From: Lepidodermella squamata | Lineage: Eukaryota; Gastrotricha | Length of the DNA: 64,000 bases | Direction: 5' to 3' | Assembly: GCA_047495785.1 (NCBI GenBank) | Contig: JBLDXI010000029.1 | Coordinates: 2,542,001-2,606,000 of the forward strand | Part shown: positions 1 through 12,131 of the stretch, in pieces | How the letters are laid out: each line of letters starts with the position of its first letter | How positions within the stretch are numbered: position 1 is the stretch's first letter | Notes under the pieces: model-generated | Told to the model about the DNA's origin: nothing | Databases searched by the model: none | Seen by the model: the letters and a program-made list of their open reading frames with translations, nothing else | Translations under genes and position numbers: made by a program

Positions 1-3000
1 CAAGCGATGGGAAATACCGCTGCGTGGCGAATGCCGGTAATAAAAAGAGCTTCGCCGAAAAACAGACACGCTGCAAGATGCTTGTGAACTGTCCGCTGAT
101 CGCTATCCAATTTTCTTGAAAAAAATTGTCAAAAATTAAAAATTCAAGGAATTGACTAATTTTGCGCCAACCTGTCGATAAATTGAAAGGTGAACCAGAA
201 TAAGAGGAGGCAAACGGACGAAATCGAACAGCCTGCGATCGTGATGATTGACAGCCATTCTCGGTCATGCTCAGCGGTCTGAAGGAATAATATTAACGAT
301 AAAATATCAAACATTTTCTAAATATTCTTCCCTAATTTGTTCATTTTCAAATAATTTTGTGCCCTATTTTATGTGATAAGATAAGTGGTCATTTTTAATG
401 AATTTTAAACCCGGCTTTAGCACTCGTGACTGTGGTAAAACTCGGCGGAACAATGCGAATTTGGCAGCATTACAGCGAGAAAAATGTCTAATTTACAGCC
501 GGTATTAAGGCTTTATAATATAATCCAGCCGTTTAAAGGCAGATTTTATTCTGCTTTATCTCAATGAGCGGAATGCGCGCTCGCATACCTCAGCGTCCAT
601 ACCACTGACGTCGACTAGAATGGCGAAACTCGTCAGATGGTTACAACCGCAAGTCGTGTGAGTCGAGTTGGTGCGAACGCGATAGCAGCCTTCAGCAGAC
701 CAACTTCCGCGATAAGTCCTAAAAATAAAAAATAAAAATAAAATTTAAATTTAATTCATATTTAATTAGTAGCCACTATAGGTCTCACTTTAAGCGAGAC
801 GGTAATGACGCCAGTTGCGGAACCAAAATAGGTACCAGCATTCAAAAATTATTCACGCACTCAAAATTTCTGATATTTTTAATCAAAATATGCAATAAAT
901 AAAAAAGGAGACAAGGGCCGAAGTTTTAATTATTTGGTTCCACTAAAAAAATATTCTTAAAAATAACTCCGGCTAAAACTAACCAAGGATTGTAGTCCCA
1001 GAAGCAGCAAATTGGTTTCTGACGATCATCAATCTGAAAAAAATTGAAAATTCTCAATAAAAAAAATTCACAATGAATATATTTCTCACCTTTTCGTGTC
1101 TCAAAGTGAAGATAACTGGTTCGTCGAGTTGCATCTTAACCCTATGCCGCTCGCCCATGGAAATAGTCACAATTTTACTGTTAAGGACATGTGATCGCGT
1201 CTGGCCAGCAATTGGGAAGTTCACGTAGGAATTTCCCTCTTCATCCGTACCTTCGCCATTGACCGGGCCACGATTCGAGAATGAATCATTAAAACTCGGC
1301 AAATCGGCCGTGAAGCCCATAAACCGTTCCAAATTACGGTACTGGATGTAGACGACCTTAGCCAAACCGTTTTCGGAATATTTTTGAAGCTGAGAAGTCG
1401 GCATGACAACAGATTCATCGTCATCGATGAAAATCTTCAAATCCTGAGGCGATGTTGAATCTTTCTTCTCCTGTTGTTTCTGCTCTTTCAGCTTTTTCGG
1501 AAATTCCTTCGACTGTTTCCCCTGCAATTTTTCGACATTTACCACCGAAACTTCGGCGATGATGTTGTCCTCCAAATGCAGGGTCGTGTCTGTATCGCCA
1601 AAGTCTGGCAAATCGCCCTTGACCGAAATTTTACTCCTCGCCTCAGCCTCTGACATCATCGACTGTTCGATGCCTTCCATCAAACGAGTCGCAGCTACGT
1701 CCTGCTTAAATTCAGGAAGATCAGCCCATATCGGGAATTGCTCGTCCGATAGGAGGGACGACCCGCTTCGGGCCAGTGATTTCGCGACTTGATTCACCGA
1801 CTCAGCTTCAGGTGGTCTCGTCAAGCTTTTCTCCGTTTTCGCGCTAGCATTCGCAGTTTTTTGAATCGCTTCGACAGTAGAAATTAAATCACCGCCATAT
1901 GTCATTTTAGTCTGGGCCGTTTTCGATTCGAGACTCCTCGCCGCGTCAACAGGCGGTTTCGACCCTTGGCTGACCTCCTCGGCAAGCTTTTTCATCTGTT
2001 GGCCGACTTCGGATTCGCAACGGCTGAGATCAGGCCTGCCTTTCCACTCGCCGTCAATTCCGCATTTGAAGCGAGCGTAAGGTAGATCTCGTCGCTTTTT
2101 AGCACTGGTAGCCGTAATTTTTATCAAATCATCGCGACCTGGACAATCGACAAAGGCATTTTTACCGGCCTCAGTCCGAGGAAAATTGATTCCACGATTT
2201 ATGGTCGCCGGGCAAAACCTGGAAAGGAAATGAAAAATTTGGGAATTATTCACATTTTTCTAAAAAATATTTCTGGAAATTTCCGAAAAATCAACTTACA
2301 ATGGCTGAGTTGTGGATTCGGTACCAATATTGGGGGCTGCGGTCGTAGTTGTAGTCGTGGTCGTCAATAGCGAGGCTCCGTATAACCCTAAATTAAAAAT
2401 CAAATAAATTCAGAAAATCGACGAAAAAAATGGAAGTCTCTTACGATTTAGGCAAATATATTTAATGCGTAGAAATTTTGACTGATTCGGGCAAGGATCA
2501 GCGAATTCGTGTTTTGAAGCTTTGATACTGCAGTGTGACTTCCATTGGCACTCTTCCGTGACGATATTGATAGCATCGAGGGAGGCGCAACTTGTATCGA
2601 GCGATCGAGCTGGGGCGCATTCGTGAAGATTATCGCGACCGAACAACGCCTCGCAGACGACTATCGCTGAATCGGCCTGATCGCTGCAGTTCAACGATAC
2701 TTTCTGCTCTTCACAGCCGAGAACTTCCCTCGACAAACCAGGATGGTATTCAACAGCTTCGCAGCCTGAAAAAATGGTTAAATAAACAATTTGACCTCAT
2801 TTTGGACATTTTTTAAATTTCAGCAATTTTTTGTAATTTTTTAAATTGGAAGCAATGAGAAGGTTATTTTCAAAGTAAATAAATAAATTTCCGAGGATCC
2901 ACCCAAAAATACTGCATTTTTAACTTACTTTTTTCAGATAGCAAGAGCTTCCAGTTATTGACGAATCCCGACTCGTCAGGAATTACAACCGTGGCGTAAC

Positions 3001-3064
3001 AGGTCGTCGCCAAGGCAGCGGTAACGATGAGTAATTTTAGCAAAAATATCAAATTTTGGCACAT
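1..3064 (-). CDS. lat-1: Latrophilin-like adhesion GPCR, 5' part (partial, runs off left edge)
   Basis: Eight exons can be joined in frame on the minus strand: 2929-3064, 2445-2765, 2300-2387, 1090-2218, 984-1033, 589-718, 172-278 and 1-114. All have GT..AG introns and matching phases, giving about 691 residues so far. The order is a signal peptide starting [14 protein letters not shown], a SUEL/RBL lectin domain (about 47-152, ending in [13 protein letters not shown]), a Thr-rich linker, a hormone-receptor motif (about 183-240), a GAIN domain with a charged [12 protein letters not shown] insert, and a GPS with [15 protein letters not shown] and CNHLTSFA. The HLT autoproteolysis site is intact. 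TM1 ([20 protein letters not shown]) and TM2 ([18 protein letters not shown]) follow. In this family the receptor acts at the plasma membrane in adhesion and tissue polarity. The lectin-HRM-GAIN-GPS order without olfactomedin resembles nematode LAT-1. The first ATG of the same frame is at 3106, but 3064 gives the better signal peptide. Confidence 0.9.
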
Positions 3065-4428
3065 TTTTTCTTGTTCGTGAGGCGCGGCAATAAGAAACGT
3101 AAACAAAATAGCCGCTATTATATTATTTAAAAATTTCCGATTCCGACAGCTCGCGCTACATTTAACTATTTCGAGTGCGCGATTTGGTAATTTTTCACCG
3201 ATGAATAATTGTGTTATCTATCAAAAGAGAGAAGGAAAAAATTGATAAATTAAACACCGAGCCAAGTGGTATAATACTAAGGGGAGTTCGTGATAATAAT
3301 ATTGATTGTGGGTACCAATCCGGAACCCGGGCTGACTAAAACAACACCGTAGCGCGTAATAGTAATTATAACGAGGGGAGTATAAAGTTATTTATGGCCC
3401 CGTGTTTTCATTAATAATATCACAATTATGTGCCTTATCTAAGCGTCGCAGGCACAAGAGCGTATACCCGGTCCCGCCGCTGCGATAAGATAGCTGACAA
3501 AGTCGAATATACACTGCTACGCTTATATTATATCAACAGAAAAAGTCGGCGGATGAATCATCGAGCCGTCGCTCGAGAGGCCTGAGCAAACACGACGACG
3601 GCGCCGTGTATAGTTGGTTAGCGACCGAGCCGGGTTCCGCATCCGTGTGTTTATTTACTCAGTTGACAAGAGGCGGGCGCGATTTTTCATCGTATATAGC
3701 GCTCAGCTATGATGATGAAACAGCCATACTGCTGCTGCTGATGCGCTCTTCCGGCCGGCCTCGAAGGTGAGTGAGTGCGCCAGCAGCCGCCTTAATAAAC
3801 CCGCCTTTATAACTCTGGATGAGACCCCGTGTGCGTCCTGGATGCTGTTATACACCCTGCTTATCATCACCGCAGATGGTAGCTGAGAAGATGTATGGCC
3901 ACTTGTCACGGCTATTTGCTACGCTGGCTGTTTATCCGCTCGTCTGGGCCACTTTTATTCGTAATCACTGAACGTCAATAGGCGACAGTTGCTGTTTTTC
4001 TCCTTCATTACAAAGCCCGTTTTTTGTTATTCAAGAATCTGTTTCTTGAAATCCCTTGTAAACAATGAAGATCAAATGAGGGTCATAAACATAACAAGCA
4101 AAAACATGAAGGTGAAGTGCGCTGAAGGGCTTAATCTATACACATTTTCTTCAAGATCAATCCTAGTTCCAGAACTTGACCTGCCTTCAGCCTCCTTATT
4201 ATCGATGAAGTGCAGTTCAGCTGGCATTTCCACTAGCCTCAAGTTTCAAGCCCCTTATGTATAGCTACGATTTGGAAGAAAGGAGAATTCGATAACGCGT
4301 TAGCGGCCAAGAGTAGTGACACCGTGACTAATTGTAGCTTGTTGCGCTAATTGACGAAAAATGAAAAAAGGTCGACGGATTGCTCGCAGGTAAAATATGG
4401 CTGCTTCCAATCCGACTGATGTAATAGA
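3065..4428. other. No gene recognised; upstream region of the latrophilin gene
   Basis: About 1.4 kb between the latrophilin start and the first U6 gene. It has moderate GC islands near 3.4-3.9 kb and only short reading frames without recognisable motifs. It may hold the latrophilin promoter and 5' UTR, but no specific element can be supported. Confidence 0.4.
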
Positions 4429-4477
4429 AAAATATGGAACGCTTCACGATTTTGCGTGTCATCCTTGCGCAGGGGCC

Positions 4478-4516
<39 letters not shown>

Positions 4517-4533
4517 CCAATCCGAAGATTGAC
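4429..4533 (-). ncRNA. U6: U6 spliceosomal snRNA, copy 1
   Basis: The minus strand carries the conserved U6 core: ATACTAAAATTGGAACGATA, the invariant ACAGAGA box, then GATTAGCATGGCCCCTGCGC and AAGGATGACACGCAAAATCG, ending GTTCCATATTTTT (a Pol III T-run). The 5' stem-loop is GTCAATC-TTCG-GATTGGC, a well-paired stem. This is the catalytic RNA of the spliceosome. It lies 213 bp downstream, on the same strand, of KGS gene 1. Confidence 0.96.
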
Positions 4534-4612
4534 AATAACAACAACTTCAAGCAGCTATTTGAGCCGAATCCGCGATGCGGAAAAATTTCAGTTTATCTGA
4601 TTTGAATATTCA
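4534..4612 (-). promoter_or_regulatory. Putative external U6 promoter (PSE and TATA-like)
   Basis: The 80 bp upstream of all four U6 copies is conserved in blocks, whereas farther flanks diverge. A block containing AAATAGCTG lies about 20-30 bp upstream and a block around CAAATCAGAT lies about 60-70 bp upstream. This matches the TATA-like plus proximal-sequence-element layout of Pol III type 3 promoters; the assignment is by position and conservation only. Confidence 0.5.
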
Positions 4613-4745
4613 AAATTCATTGGTAAATTGGAATTAAGGAGAAATGAAGACTAGCGAAGATCTTTTAAACTTTATTTCAATCGTAGACTTCGGAATAAAT
4701 TATCATGGAAAAGGTAAATTCAACGCTTTTCCTACTGAAATGCTT

Positions 4746-5329
4746 TTATTTGCTGGGAGCAGCACCGGTCTCGACGGCGACCGAGTAGGAGAAGTTGTTG
4801 GAGGCCGAGTAGCTGCCGCTCTTGCTGCCCTTGCGACCCTTGCCGTGCTTGCCACCGTGCTTCTTGCCGCCAAACTTCTTGCCACCGTGCTTCTTGCCAC
4901 CGAATTTCTTGCCGCCCTTCTTGTTGTAGCCGCCGAAGGAGCCCGATCGCGAGTACGAGCCGGACATGGATCCGCGCTTGTGCACGCGCATGAACTTCTT
5001 GGTGGAGACCTTGCGGGTGTGCTTGTTCGTGCGGGCCGACACCGACGCGGACACGGACTTGGAGAACGAGGCACGGCGGTGCTTGCGCCCAGCGACGAAG
5101 GCCTTCTTGGCCGGGCGCTTCTTCATCGCGTGCTTCTTCGGCTGCCGGTTGTACGACACGCTGATGGAGACGCTCTTCGATACACTTTTGCCCTTGTTAC
5201 CACGGCCAGCCTCGGCTTCGGAGAAAGCTGAGAGTAAGAGAACGAGTAAGATTATTGGACCAAACAATGCTTTCAAAGATTACCGAGAGCCAAAAGAACG
5301 ACAGCAGCCAAAGCGAAAACAGCGCGCAT
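4746..5329 (-). CDS. KGS family secreted cationic protein, copy 1
   Basis: Two exons (5284-5329 and 4746-5227) give 175 residues. Exon 1 encodes MRAVFALAAVVLLALG, and the signal peptide is completed across the 56-bp intron (ALG/A-FSEAEA). The mature chain is extremely basic: alternating SVSISVS and SVSASVSAR stretches, [17 protein letters not shown], then a KKFGGKKHGG repeat tract and a Ser-rich tail ending VETGAAPSK. It has no Cys and no membrane segment after the signal peptide. Third positions are strongly GC-biased, suggesting high expression. The function is unknown: alternating Ser/hydrophobic runs plus a Lys/Gly/His tract would fit a secreted structural, adhesive or antimicrobial protein. 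A polyadenylation-type AATAAA lies on the minus strand just after the stop. Confidence 0.85.
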
Positions 5330-6834
5330 CTTTATGGTTTGATATTTGAGCGAAAATTATATATTGATTAAGTCAAATTTAACTTGATGATTTTTCTTTA
5401 ATATCCCTCGTCTTTATATACCGGAATCGTCATTTCTCGAAGCGTGGCAGATAATTGAATTCGAGCGTAATCATCGATCACAAATTGCCGGCTAATTGGT
5501 TACCAGTAGAAATGCATCGGGTCTTCAATTGGTAATTGGATTGATAACTCGAAAAACCATCCTCATAAATCATAATTATTTCACATTTTTCCATGTATTC
5601 AAGCTGAAATGTAGCCTTCACAAGTCATCATTGAGCCTATAACATATTAGCAACGAACTGTTGTTTGATGTACCTACCTACATCAAACAATCAAATTAAA
5701 TTTCGGAAAATTGTTGAGCGAAATTCCCTACCTTTTACAGTAGGTATCTCGATTCGAAGAAAATTGTTATTGAATTTCAAGACTTCAAAGCTCAAAACAA
5801 TTCCTCTGCACACCTACGAAGCTGCACAAAATAAATCACTCGCCAAAACGAAGTTGTGATTTAGCCTTGGTTGAGTGCAGATTAATCCAAGTTACAGCAG
5901 CCTCTGTCTAATAGCTGATTGCATATGAATCGAACAAGTGTCAAGATGGTATTTTTTACTTGGGATTTTTTACCAATAATATAATGAATTGTTGAAATTA
6001 TAACTCATTCATGCTAAAAAGAATAATTCGCCGGCGACTGGACGAATAGGCGGATATCATAATGTTTTGATAACTTTGAGATTCGTCAGACTGATTTCAT
6101 GATTTCTGATTTCATGATAAATTGATTGCTAATTGTTGTTAGTTGCAAGTGATTGGCTTTATCATATCTAACGGAAATCTGAAAATTATTTCTTATTCTG
6201 AGATATTTTCAAACACGTGGTTTTGAGGAACGATTCAGGTTTTGTTTTTCATTAGAAAAGCCGCTCTGAAAGCGACTGACCCCTCCGGAAGTGGCTCTAA
6301 TTAAAGAGCCACCAGGCCGGAACGTTCATCAACGGCAACGTCGAGACCAGCCACCCTGGAAAGGTCGCCGGCCTCGTGTGGCCAAGTTCGCGCTCAGGGC
6401 CAGTCACCACGCCTCGTCATCGCGGTTCGGGTTTGTCGTCAGATGAGGCTGACGTTAGGGCAAATCTAAATAAAGAAATGATCCCAAGAAGTATGATCTT
6501 AAAAATAAAGTAGCAAAATTTTTTGGAAGGCCCTCTGCGGTCTCGCATCCAGCAACCAGATACATCATTTGCATATAAAAATGTATTGATTTGTGCAAAA
6601 AATGGCTCATGGCGTGGAGGCGAACCTCGACTTTGTCGATTTTTGCTCAATTTTTTTCAATGAATTATGGGTGATGACTGAATTCTCAGACCATTTTTAC
6701 GCAACATATCTTGTTTTACTGTCGAGGAAAACTGCAAATAACACAAGAGTATCACATCGAATGGTATCACAATTTTTCTCAAGCAAAGTTCTTTAGCATT
6801 GCGCATAATTGCTCATCTTCTCGTTAGATTTCAT
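5330..6834. other. Intergenic, no gene recognised
   Basis: AT-rich DNA between KGS copy 1 and alpha-crystallin gene 1. The only structures seen are a small hairpin at 6291-6312 and, near 6600, a stretch of about 40 bp that recurs near 19022 beside alpha-crystallin gene 2, indicating that flanks were duplicated with the gene. Confidence 0.4.
6291..6312. other. Small hairpin with 8-bp stem and 6-nt loop
   Basis: GTGGCTCT-AATTAA-AGAGCCAC. It superficially resembles a histone mRNA 3' stem-loop, but the loop is six bases and no histone coding sequence is adjacent. The function is unknown. Confidence 0.4.
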
Positions 6835-8162
6835 TTAGGCGGTCTTGACGGTGACGGGCTTGACGGCGTTGACGTGGCAGTTGACGCCGTTGATGCCGCC
6901 GAAGGCCTGGACGGCGGCGTTGAAGCCTCCGAAGGCGGGCAGCTTGTTGTACAGCTCGGACATGGTCGGGCACTTGGCGATCTCCTCGGTGGTCATCTTC
7001 GGCAGCTGGCACTCGACGACGAGGTGGCCCTCCTGGGTCAGGCACGACTTGAGCTCAACCTTGGTCAGGTCGATCTTGGCAAGGGTCTGAAATTGAGACG
7101 AATTTAGGGTTATTAGTTAGAGCAGGAGCTAAGAAATCTCACCTCGGGCAGGACGAACTTGCGCGAGTACTTGCGGGCGACGGTGTGCTCCTTGCCGTCC
7201 TTGGCCTCGTGGGCAGCCTCGACGACGACGGCGCGCTCGGCCTTGTTCAGGGTGACGGTGACTTCCTCAGGCTTGAAGCCCTTGAGCTCGAAGCACAGGT
7301 ACAGCTGGCGGTTGCCCTCGACGTCGATCATGCGGATCGGGTGGGTCAGGGTGTAGAGCTCGACCTCGGAGGACGGGCGGAAGGCGATGTTGTACAGCTT
7401 GTTGTCAGCCGACAGGGTGTTCGACCAGGTGTTGTTGCCGTTGGCCCAGGTGTTGGCGCCGAAGGGGCCGAAGGTGGTCGGGTAGTTGATGCCACCGAAG
7501 CGCTCGAACGAGCCGGTCCAGTTGTTGGCGAGGCGGGCACCACCGAAGCGCGACTCGGCGACGCGGGCGGCGATGACGTAGCACTGCTTGGCGCAGACGT
7601 CGGCGAAGAGCTCGGCGCCGATGCGGGCGGCGAACTCGGCGGTGTAGATGGCACCCAGGCGCTGGGCGATGATGGCACCCAGTTCGGCGCCGTGCTCGGC
7701 TCCGAAGGTGTAGCACCAGCGGGCGCACTGCTCGACCGGCCAGCCGTTGGCGAGCTTGACGGCGAGCTCGGCACCCAGCTTGGCGCACATCTCGGCTCCC
7801 CATTGGGCGCCGATGCGGACGGCCACCTCCTGGCCGACGAAGGTGTTGAGGCGGGCGGCGACGATGGCGGCCAGCTGGGCACCGCACTCGGCACCGAAGA
7901 CGCGGCCGGTCTCGGCTCCGCACTCGATCGGCGAGGCGAAGGTGTTGTAGGCGATCGGGGACGAGGCGAAGGCGTTGACGTTGTGGATGCCAGCAGCAGC
8001 GGCGAACGGGGTCGGGACGGCGGCGTTGATGAGGCTGCGCTCAACAGACGACGGCGAGTAGATGTCGACCTTGTTGCGGAGCAGGCTCTCGACGTTGATC
8101 GGGCTGGTGTAGCCAGCAGCAGCGGCGAAGGTCGAGGGGATCGAGGTGTATGAGCAGGCCAT
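6835..8162 (-). CDS. Alpha-crystallin/Hsp20-domain protein with long Ala/Gly/Glu/Cys N-terminus, copy 1
   Basis: Two exons (7143-8162 and 6835-7086) give 423 residues. Residues 1-80 are low-complexity Ala/Ser/Pro. Residues about 80-215 form repeated amphipathic segments marked GAE or GAQ (FGAECGAQLAAIVAARL, KLGAELAVKL, FGAEHGAELGAIIAQRLG) with about ten Cys. An Asn/Gly/Phe/Trp linker follows, then an alpha-crystallin domain from about 265 (LYLCFELKGFKPEEVTVTL, ARKYSRKFVLPE) that continues across the intron (LTKVELKSCLTQEGHLVVEC). The C-terminus is FGGINGVNCHVNAV-rich. Hsp20 proteins are ATP-independent holdases, but typical animal members are 150-230 residues, so this one is about twice as long. 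The antisense strand is open because of extreme GC3 bias. It is nearly identical to copy 2 at 19281-20582. Confidence 0.88.
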
Positions 8163-8271
8163 TTTAGAGTTTGAGGAGGATCAAAACACGAACGAAAATG
8201 AAAGCGAGAAGATTGCTATGAGCTTTAAATTGCAAAAGCAGGTGATGATTTCATCGTAGAAAATCAAGCTT

Positions 8272-8279
8272 AATTTATA
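8272..8279 (-). promoter_or_regulatory. TATA box of alpha-crystallin gene 1
   Basis: TATAAATT on the minus strand about 110 bp before the ATG. The equivalent position of copy 2 has TATAAAAT and the intervening leader is conserved. No perfect heat-shock element was found nearby. Confidence 0.6.
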
Positions 8280-9030
8280 GGCCCTCCGTCAACAACGCCA
8301 CGCGATTTAGATTCGCGGAGAATAGTCCACCGGGTCGTGTGCTTTTGCGCTGCACGCGATGGAAGCCATTGTGACAAGGAGGAAAAATTGGCATGGCTCC
8401 AGCAGTGGCTGTATCTCATAGAGAACGGAATGAATCACTCTATTATGATGTATGTAGCTAAAGGTTTAAGTTTGGAGTGATTTAGGTTCACATCCATAAT
8501 ATCCATAATGTTGTCCAACTATAACACTTTATTCCGCGACTGGACCTTTGACTTTTTGGTTGTTGTTCAAAGTGAGTATATGATGTGTTTTGAGGGGATC
8601 ATCCCCAGCAAAGCGCTGAGCCTCTTTTTACCGTTGTAAAAAGATAATTGCTCAATAGAGCCCATAGTTTGAAAAATTACGCGCGACCTATAAATTATTC
8701 AGTTTTGAAATTAACAGAATATTGATCTTAATTGCAGCAAGATGCTTTTTAAGGTTTGCAATAAAACTTTTAAAACGCGGCCTCAAGATTCACGCTGGTA
8801 GAGTTCACACGGGGCGCATACACTGGGGGTTGGATGCTGTCGACACTACAACTGTTTCATCTGCGGCAAGTGTTACCTTATGAATTATGACTTATTTTTC
8901 AAAGGTTTTGCTGACTACTAGGTCGAATCTCTGGGTCGTTGAAAATTTCAACTTTATTTCAATTTTAGACTTCGGAATAAATTATCATTGAAGATGGCAT
9001 AATTTCATCGCTTTTCTTTCTGAAATGCTT
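8280..9030. other. Intergenic, no gene recognised
   Basis: No coding or RNA motif seen. The last 100 bp hold the 3' UTR of KGS copy 2, whose minus strand has AATAAA-type signals and closely matches the downstream sequence of the KGS pseudogene at 15.4 kb. Confidence 0.4.
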
Positions 9031-9618
9031 TTATTTGCTGGGAGCAGCACCGGTCTCGACGGCAACCGAGTAGGAGAAGTTGTTGGAGGCCGAGTAGCTG
9101 CCGCTCTTGCTGCCCTTGCGACCCTTGCCGTGCTTGCCACCGTGCTTCTTGCCGCCAAACTTCTTGCCACCGTGCTTCTTGCCACCGAATTTCTTGCCGC
9201 CCTTCTTGTTGTAGCCGCCGAAGGAGCCCGATCGCGAGTACGAGCCGGACATGGATCCGCGCTTGTGCACGCGCATGAACTTCTTGGTGGAGACCTTGCG
9301 GGTGTGCTTGTTCGTGCGGGCCGACACCGACGCGGACACGGACTTGGAGAACGAGGCACGGCGGCGCTTGCGCCCAGCGACGAAGGCCTTCTTGGCCGGG
9401 CGCTTCTTCATCGCGTGCTTCTTCGGCTGCCGGTTGTACGACACGCTGATGGAGACGCTCTTCGACACACTTTTGCCCTTGTTACCACGGCCAGCCTCGG
9501 CTTCGGAGAAAGCTGAAGGTATTAGGAAAATGAGCTAGATTATTGAATCAGACTATGACTTGAAAGAGTTACCGAGAGCCAAAAGAACGACAGCAGCCAA
9601 AGCGAAAACAGCGCGCAT
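9031..9618 (-). CDS. KGS family secreted cationic protein, copy 2
   Basis: Exons 9573-9618 and 9031-9512 give 175 residues. Exon sizes and phase equal copy 1 (46 and 482 nt). The protein differs from copy 1 at very few positions, for example RKRRRAS instead of RKHRRAS. The signal peptide is MRAVFALAAVVLLALG plus AFSEAEA. Unlike copies 1 and 5 it has no U6 gene next to it. The near identity in coding sequence, against diverged introns and flanks, suggests recent duplication or gene conversion. Confidence 0.85.
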
Positions 9619-10498
9619 CTTTTTGGTTTGAATTGAGAAAACGAGGAATGGATAGCTCGAATGGATTAGTGATACATCTCCGAAATTTCATCGAGATTTT
9701 ATACCATGAGAGCTCATTTGAAGCGTAGCAAATGAATTATAAGCTGCTAACCATCTGCTAATTGGAAATCTCTACACAGAGTGACTTCGCAATTAGATTT
9801 TGTTTTAAATTGGATTCATCTCGATCTGCAGTCAACTTGCTATTGCTCAACATCCTTCAAGTCAAAAAATGCTCAGTAACATCGGTCCCGTTGTTCCAAG
9901 GTGTGCATTGCTTGATTGCTATTACTATTTCGGATGCTTGAAGCTGAATTATTTTTTCTTCCATCACATCCAAACCATGTGGCGTGGATCTACGTCACAT
10001 GATCCAAACAGCTCCGTCTTGCCATGGTATTCAAAAGTCTGCTGTCATTTACCCAGTAAATTACACCACCAGGTGACCATGCGCCTGAAAAGTGACAGCG
10101 AATCGCAATTCCCAATTAGTAAGTGAAAGGCCCACTCGAAGGTCTTTTGGAAAGTCATCCGGATTACAGTGACAAATATGCCGTGATTTAGACGAAATAA
10201 TTTCCGCTAATCAAAGCTAATTGGGCAGGTATAGCATCATTCAAATGCACTTCTTAGCTTCTTCAGGCCGATAATCGGATTACATGCTACAGCTTGGCAT
10301 GTGAAGGATTTTATTTGTACCACCATCCGTCATAGACGCTCTCGGCGCGTTGACTCGAGCCTCATAACGAGTAAAATGTATCAAAACAATCATGTATGTA
10401 GTGTAGAAATATATAAAATGAGGGTAGAAGTGGTATCATGCCATTCGTAGCTGTCTATTAGAATTCGCAATGTAAAAACGTTCAATGTAGTTGGAGCG
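9619..10498. other. Intergenic, no gene recognised
   Basis: AT-rich DNA; the last 200 bp probably include the 3' untranslated end of the LINE fragment that follows. Confidence 0.35.
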
Positions 10499-11650
10499 TT
10501 ATATTAACATCCATTGGCGGCTATCAATTGTCGCGGCTGAGGAAGCTACTGCGTTTCGAAGGTGCCACGCAGGGCATTTGCTTTCAAGCACTTGTCGCGC
10601 TGTTTCATTGGCAGGCTGTATTTCCGCGACGAACTTCAGGTATTCAGCCACCTCAAGGCCGCATGCCATGGAGCGAGAGCCATAGTTCTTAAGGGCGTTT
10701 TCAAAAACATCATCAATAGCTTCGACGCGGGCATAGGCAATGACGTCGATAGGGTCGGTCTCATAGGGCAAGTCAAGGAGGGCTCGAAGGGCGTGGGCCT
10801 GTAGATCAAGAAGGTGCTGTTTTGTCGAGGGAGGCTGGCAGTAAAACGCGGGCGCCGCGTAAATAATAACAGATTCTAAAAGCGTCCTATAAAAAGACAA
10901 ACACAGCCGCTTTTCGAGGACATGGCGCCGCGCCAGGCCATACAAGGCACCGACGCGGGGCTTAAGTTTAGCCGCGATACAATTAACATGATAGTTCCAC
11001 GACAGTTGTGGCGTTAAGTTAAGGCCCAAATATCGCACCTTAGTCACTTGAGGAATGGGTTGCCCATAGAGCTGAAGTAGCACAGTTGGCGGTGTTCCAC
11101 CGTAATGTCCAAAGATCATCGCCTCACATTTGCAAGGGTTAAGTTTCAAGCGCCAACGATTGCACCATTTTTCAGTCGCCGTGAGGCGTCGCTGGAGCCG
11201 CTTGACACATGAGGCGTAGTCTTTCCCGTATGCCCAATTAATCGCGTCGTCGGCGAAGGTCGCCTTCCCAACTCGGCGCATGCCGTCGTCCGGGGCGAAA
11301 GACTTTGGCTGCATTTCTGCCGCGTAAAAAATAAAAAGTAGAGGAGACAAAGGCGACCCCTGTGGTACGCCGCAAAAAATATTTTTACTATCGCTGAGTT
11401 CGGATCCTACTCTTACCCGGAATGACCTGTCTTTTAAGAAGTCGGAAATCCATCTAACAATTGAAGTAGGAACACCAGACTGTTTTAGTTTGTACCTAAG
11501 ACCATCGTGCCAGATGCAGTCGAAAGCGGCTTTGAAATCCAACAGAAGAGCAACTAATTTATATTTTTTAGACAGGGCTATACCAATATCGCTGATGAAA
11601 AGGAAAATAGCTTGCTGGCAGGTGGATACGTTCCGCTACTCATCAGGAAG
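10499..11650 (-). mobile_element. 5'-truncated non-LTR retrotransposon (LINE), copy 1, reverse transcriptase C-terminal half
   Basis: The open frame encodes reverse transcriptase motifs: LLLDFKAAFDCIWHDGL (palm A), GVPQGSPLSPLLF (B), TFADDAINWAYG (C, with FADD as the YxDD box), then CNRWRLKLNPCKCEAMIFG, VRYLGLNLTP and a thumb/C-terminal region. There is no endonuclease domain or ORF1, because the 5' side is cut near 11650 shortly upstream of motif A. It is the same family as copy 2 (12852-14510) and on the same strand. The frame is intact over the retained part. Family features suggest the jockey/R1-like group, but the clade cannot be fixed by eye. Confidence 0.88.
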
Positions 11651-12131
11651 ATCTCAAATATTGTACACAGATACGCCGACGTGACGGCTTTTTCACCTAT
11701 AGCTGTGTTGGCTTCGGATCCGAGATCGAGGCGGCGGTGTCGCCTGTTTGATCAAACCCAATTGAGAAAAAGTATAAAATGTCACACACCAAGATGATTG
11801 TACAGATGAATCATTTCTATCATAACTCGTACAAGGACAGTATGGCTGGCTGGCCTCGTTTTGGGTGAAGGGCGTAACTATATACTATATAAAGCGCTCT
11901 TTGCTGATAAAGTTTGTATACCCCTATGTGTATGAAGCGCGCTGAGCAGATAAGTCCGCCTACTTCAAGGTTCGATTCACAGACAACAGCCTCAAGCTTT
12001 ATCAGTCTTTTACTGCGATTGCTATATCAATCAATTCCAGACTCCAGTCTATATTATATGCTCAAAATTTCGGCAATATATTCATATCAGTTTCCTACTA
12101 ACTGCTAACTGGCCACAGCAGTGCTACTGCA
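11651..12131. other. Putative 5' region of the propeller gene
   Basis: No gene seen. A TATA-type stretch (TATACTATATAAAGCG) at about 11880 lies 240 bp before the ATG of the propeller-like gene. Confidence 0.35.

Noticed and set aside
1-119. Plus-strand frame resembling an immunoglobulin C-strand ([14 protein letters not shown])
   Set aside because: The minus strand of the same bases encodes latrophilin TM2 in phase with the seven other exons, so the Ig-like reading is a shadow.
4347-4550. Short frames crossing the U6 genes
   Set aside because: They translate the invariant snRNA and recur wherever U6 occurs.
4644-5231. Long plus-strand and third-frame ORFs across the KGS genes
   Set aside because: Shadows of the repetitive GC-rich coding sequence; they recur identically at every KGS copy and lack signal peptides or domains.
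6291-6312. Histone-type 3' stem-loop
   Set aside because: Loop is six bases instead of four and no histone gene is adjacent.
7185-8153. Long antisense frame (over 300 residues) opposite alpha-crystallin gene 1, and the same at 19632-20573
   Set aside because: Explained by extreme GC3 codon bias of the real gene; no protein features, and the Asp/Gly/Val composition is an artefact.
11930-12000. tRNA-like GGTTCGATTC word
   Set aside because: No matching A box, acceptor stem or cloverleaf around it; no tRNA gene was found in the window.
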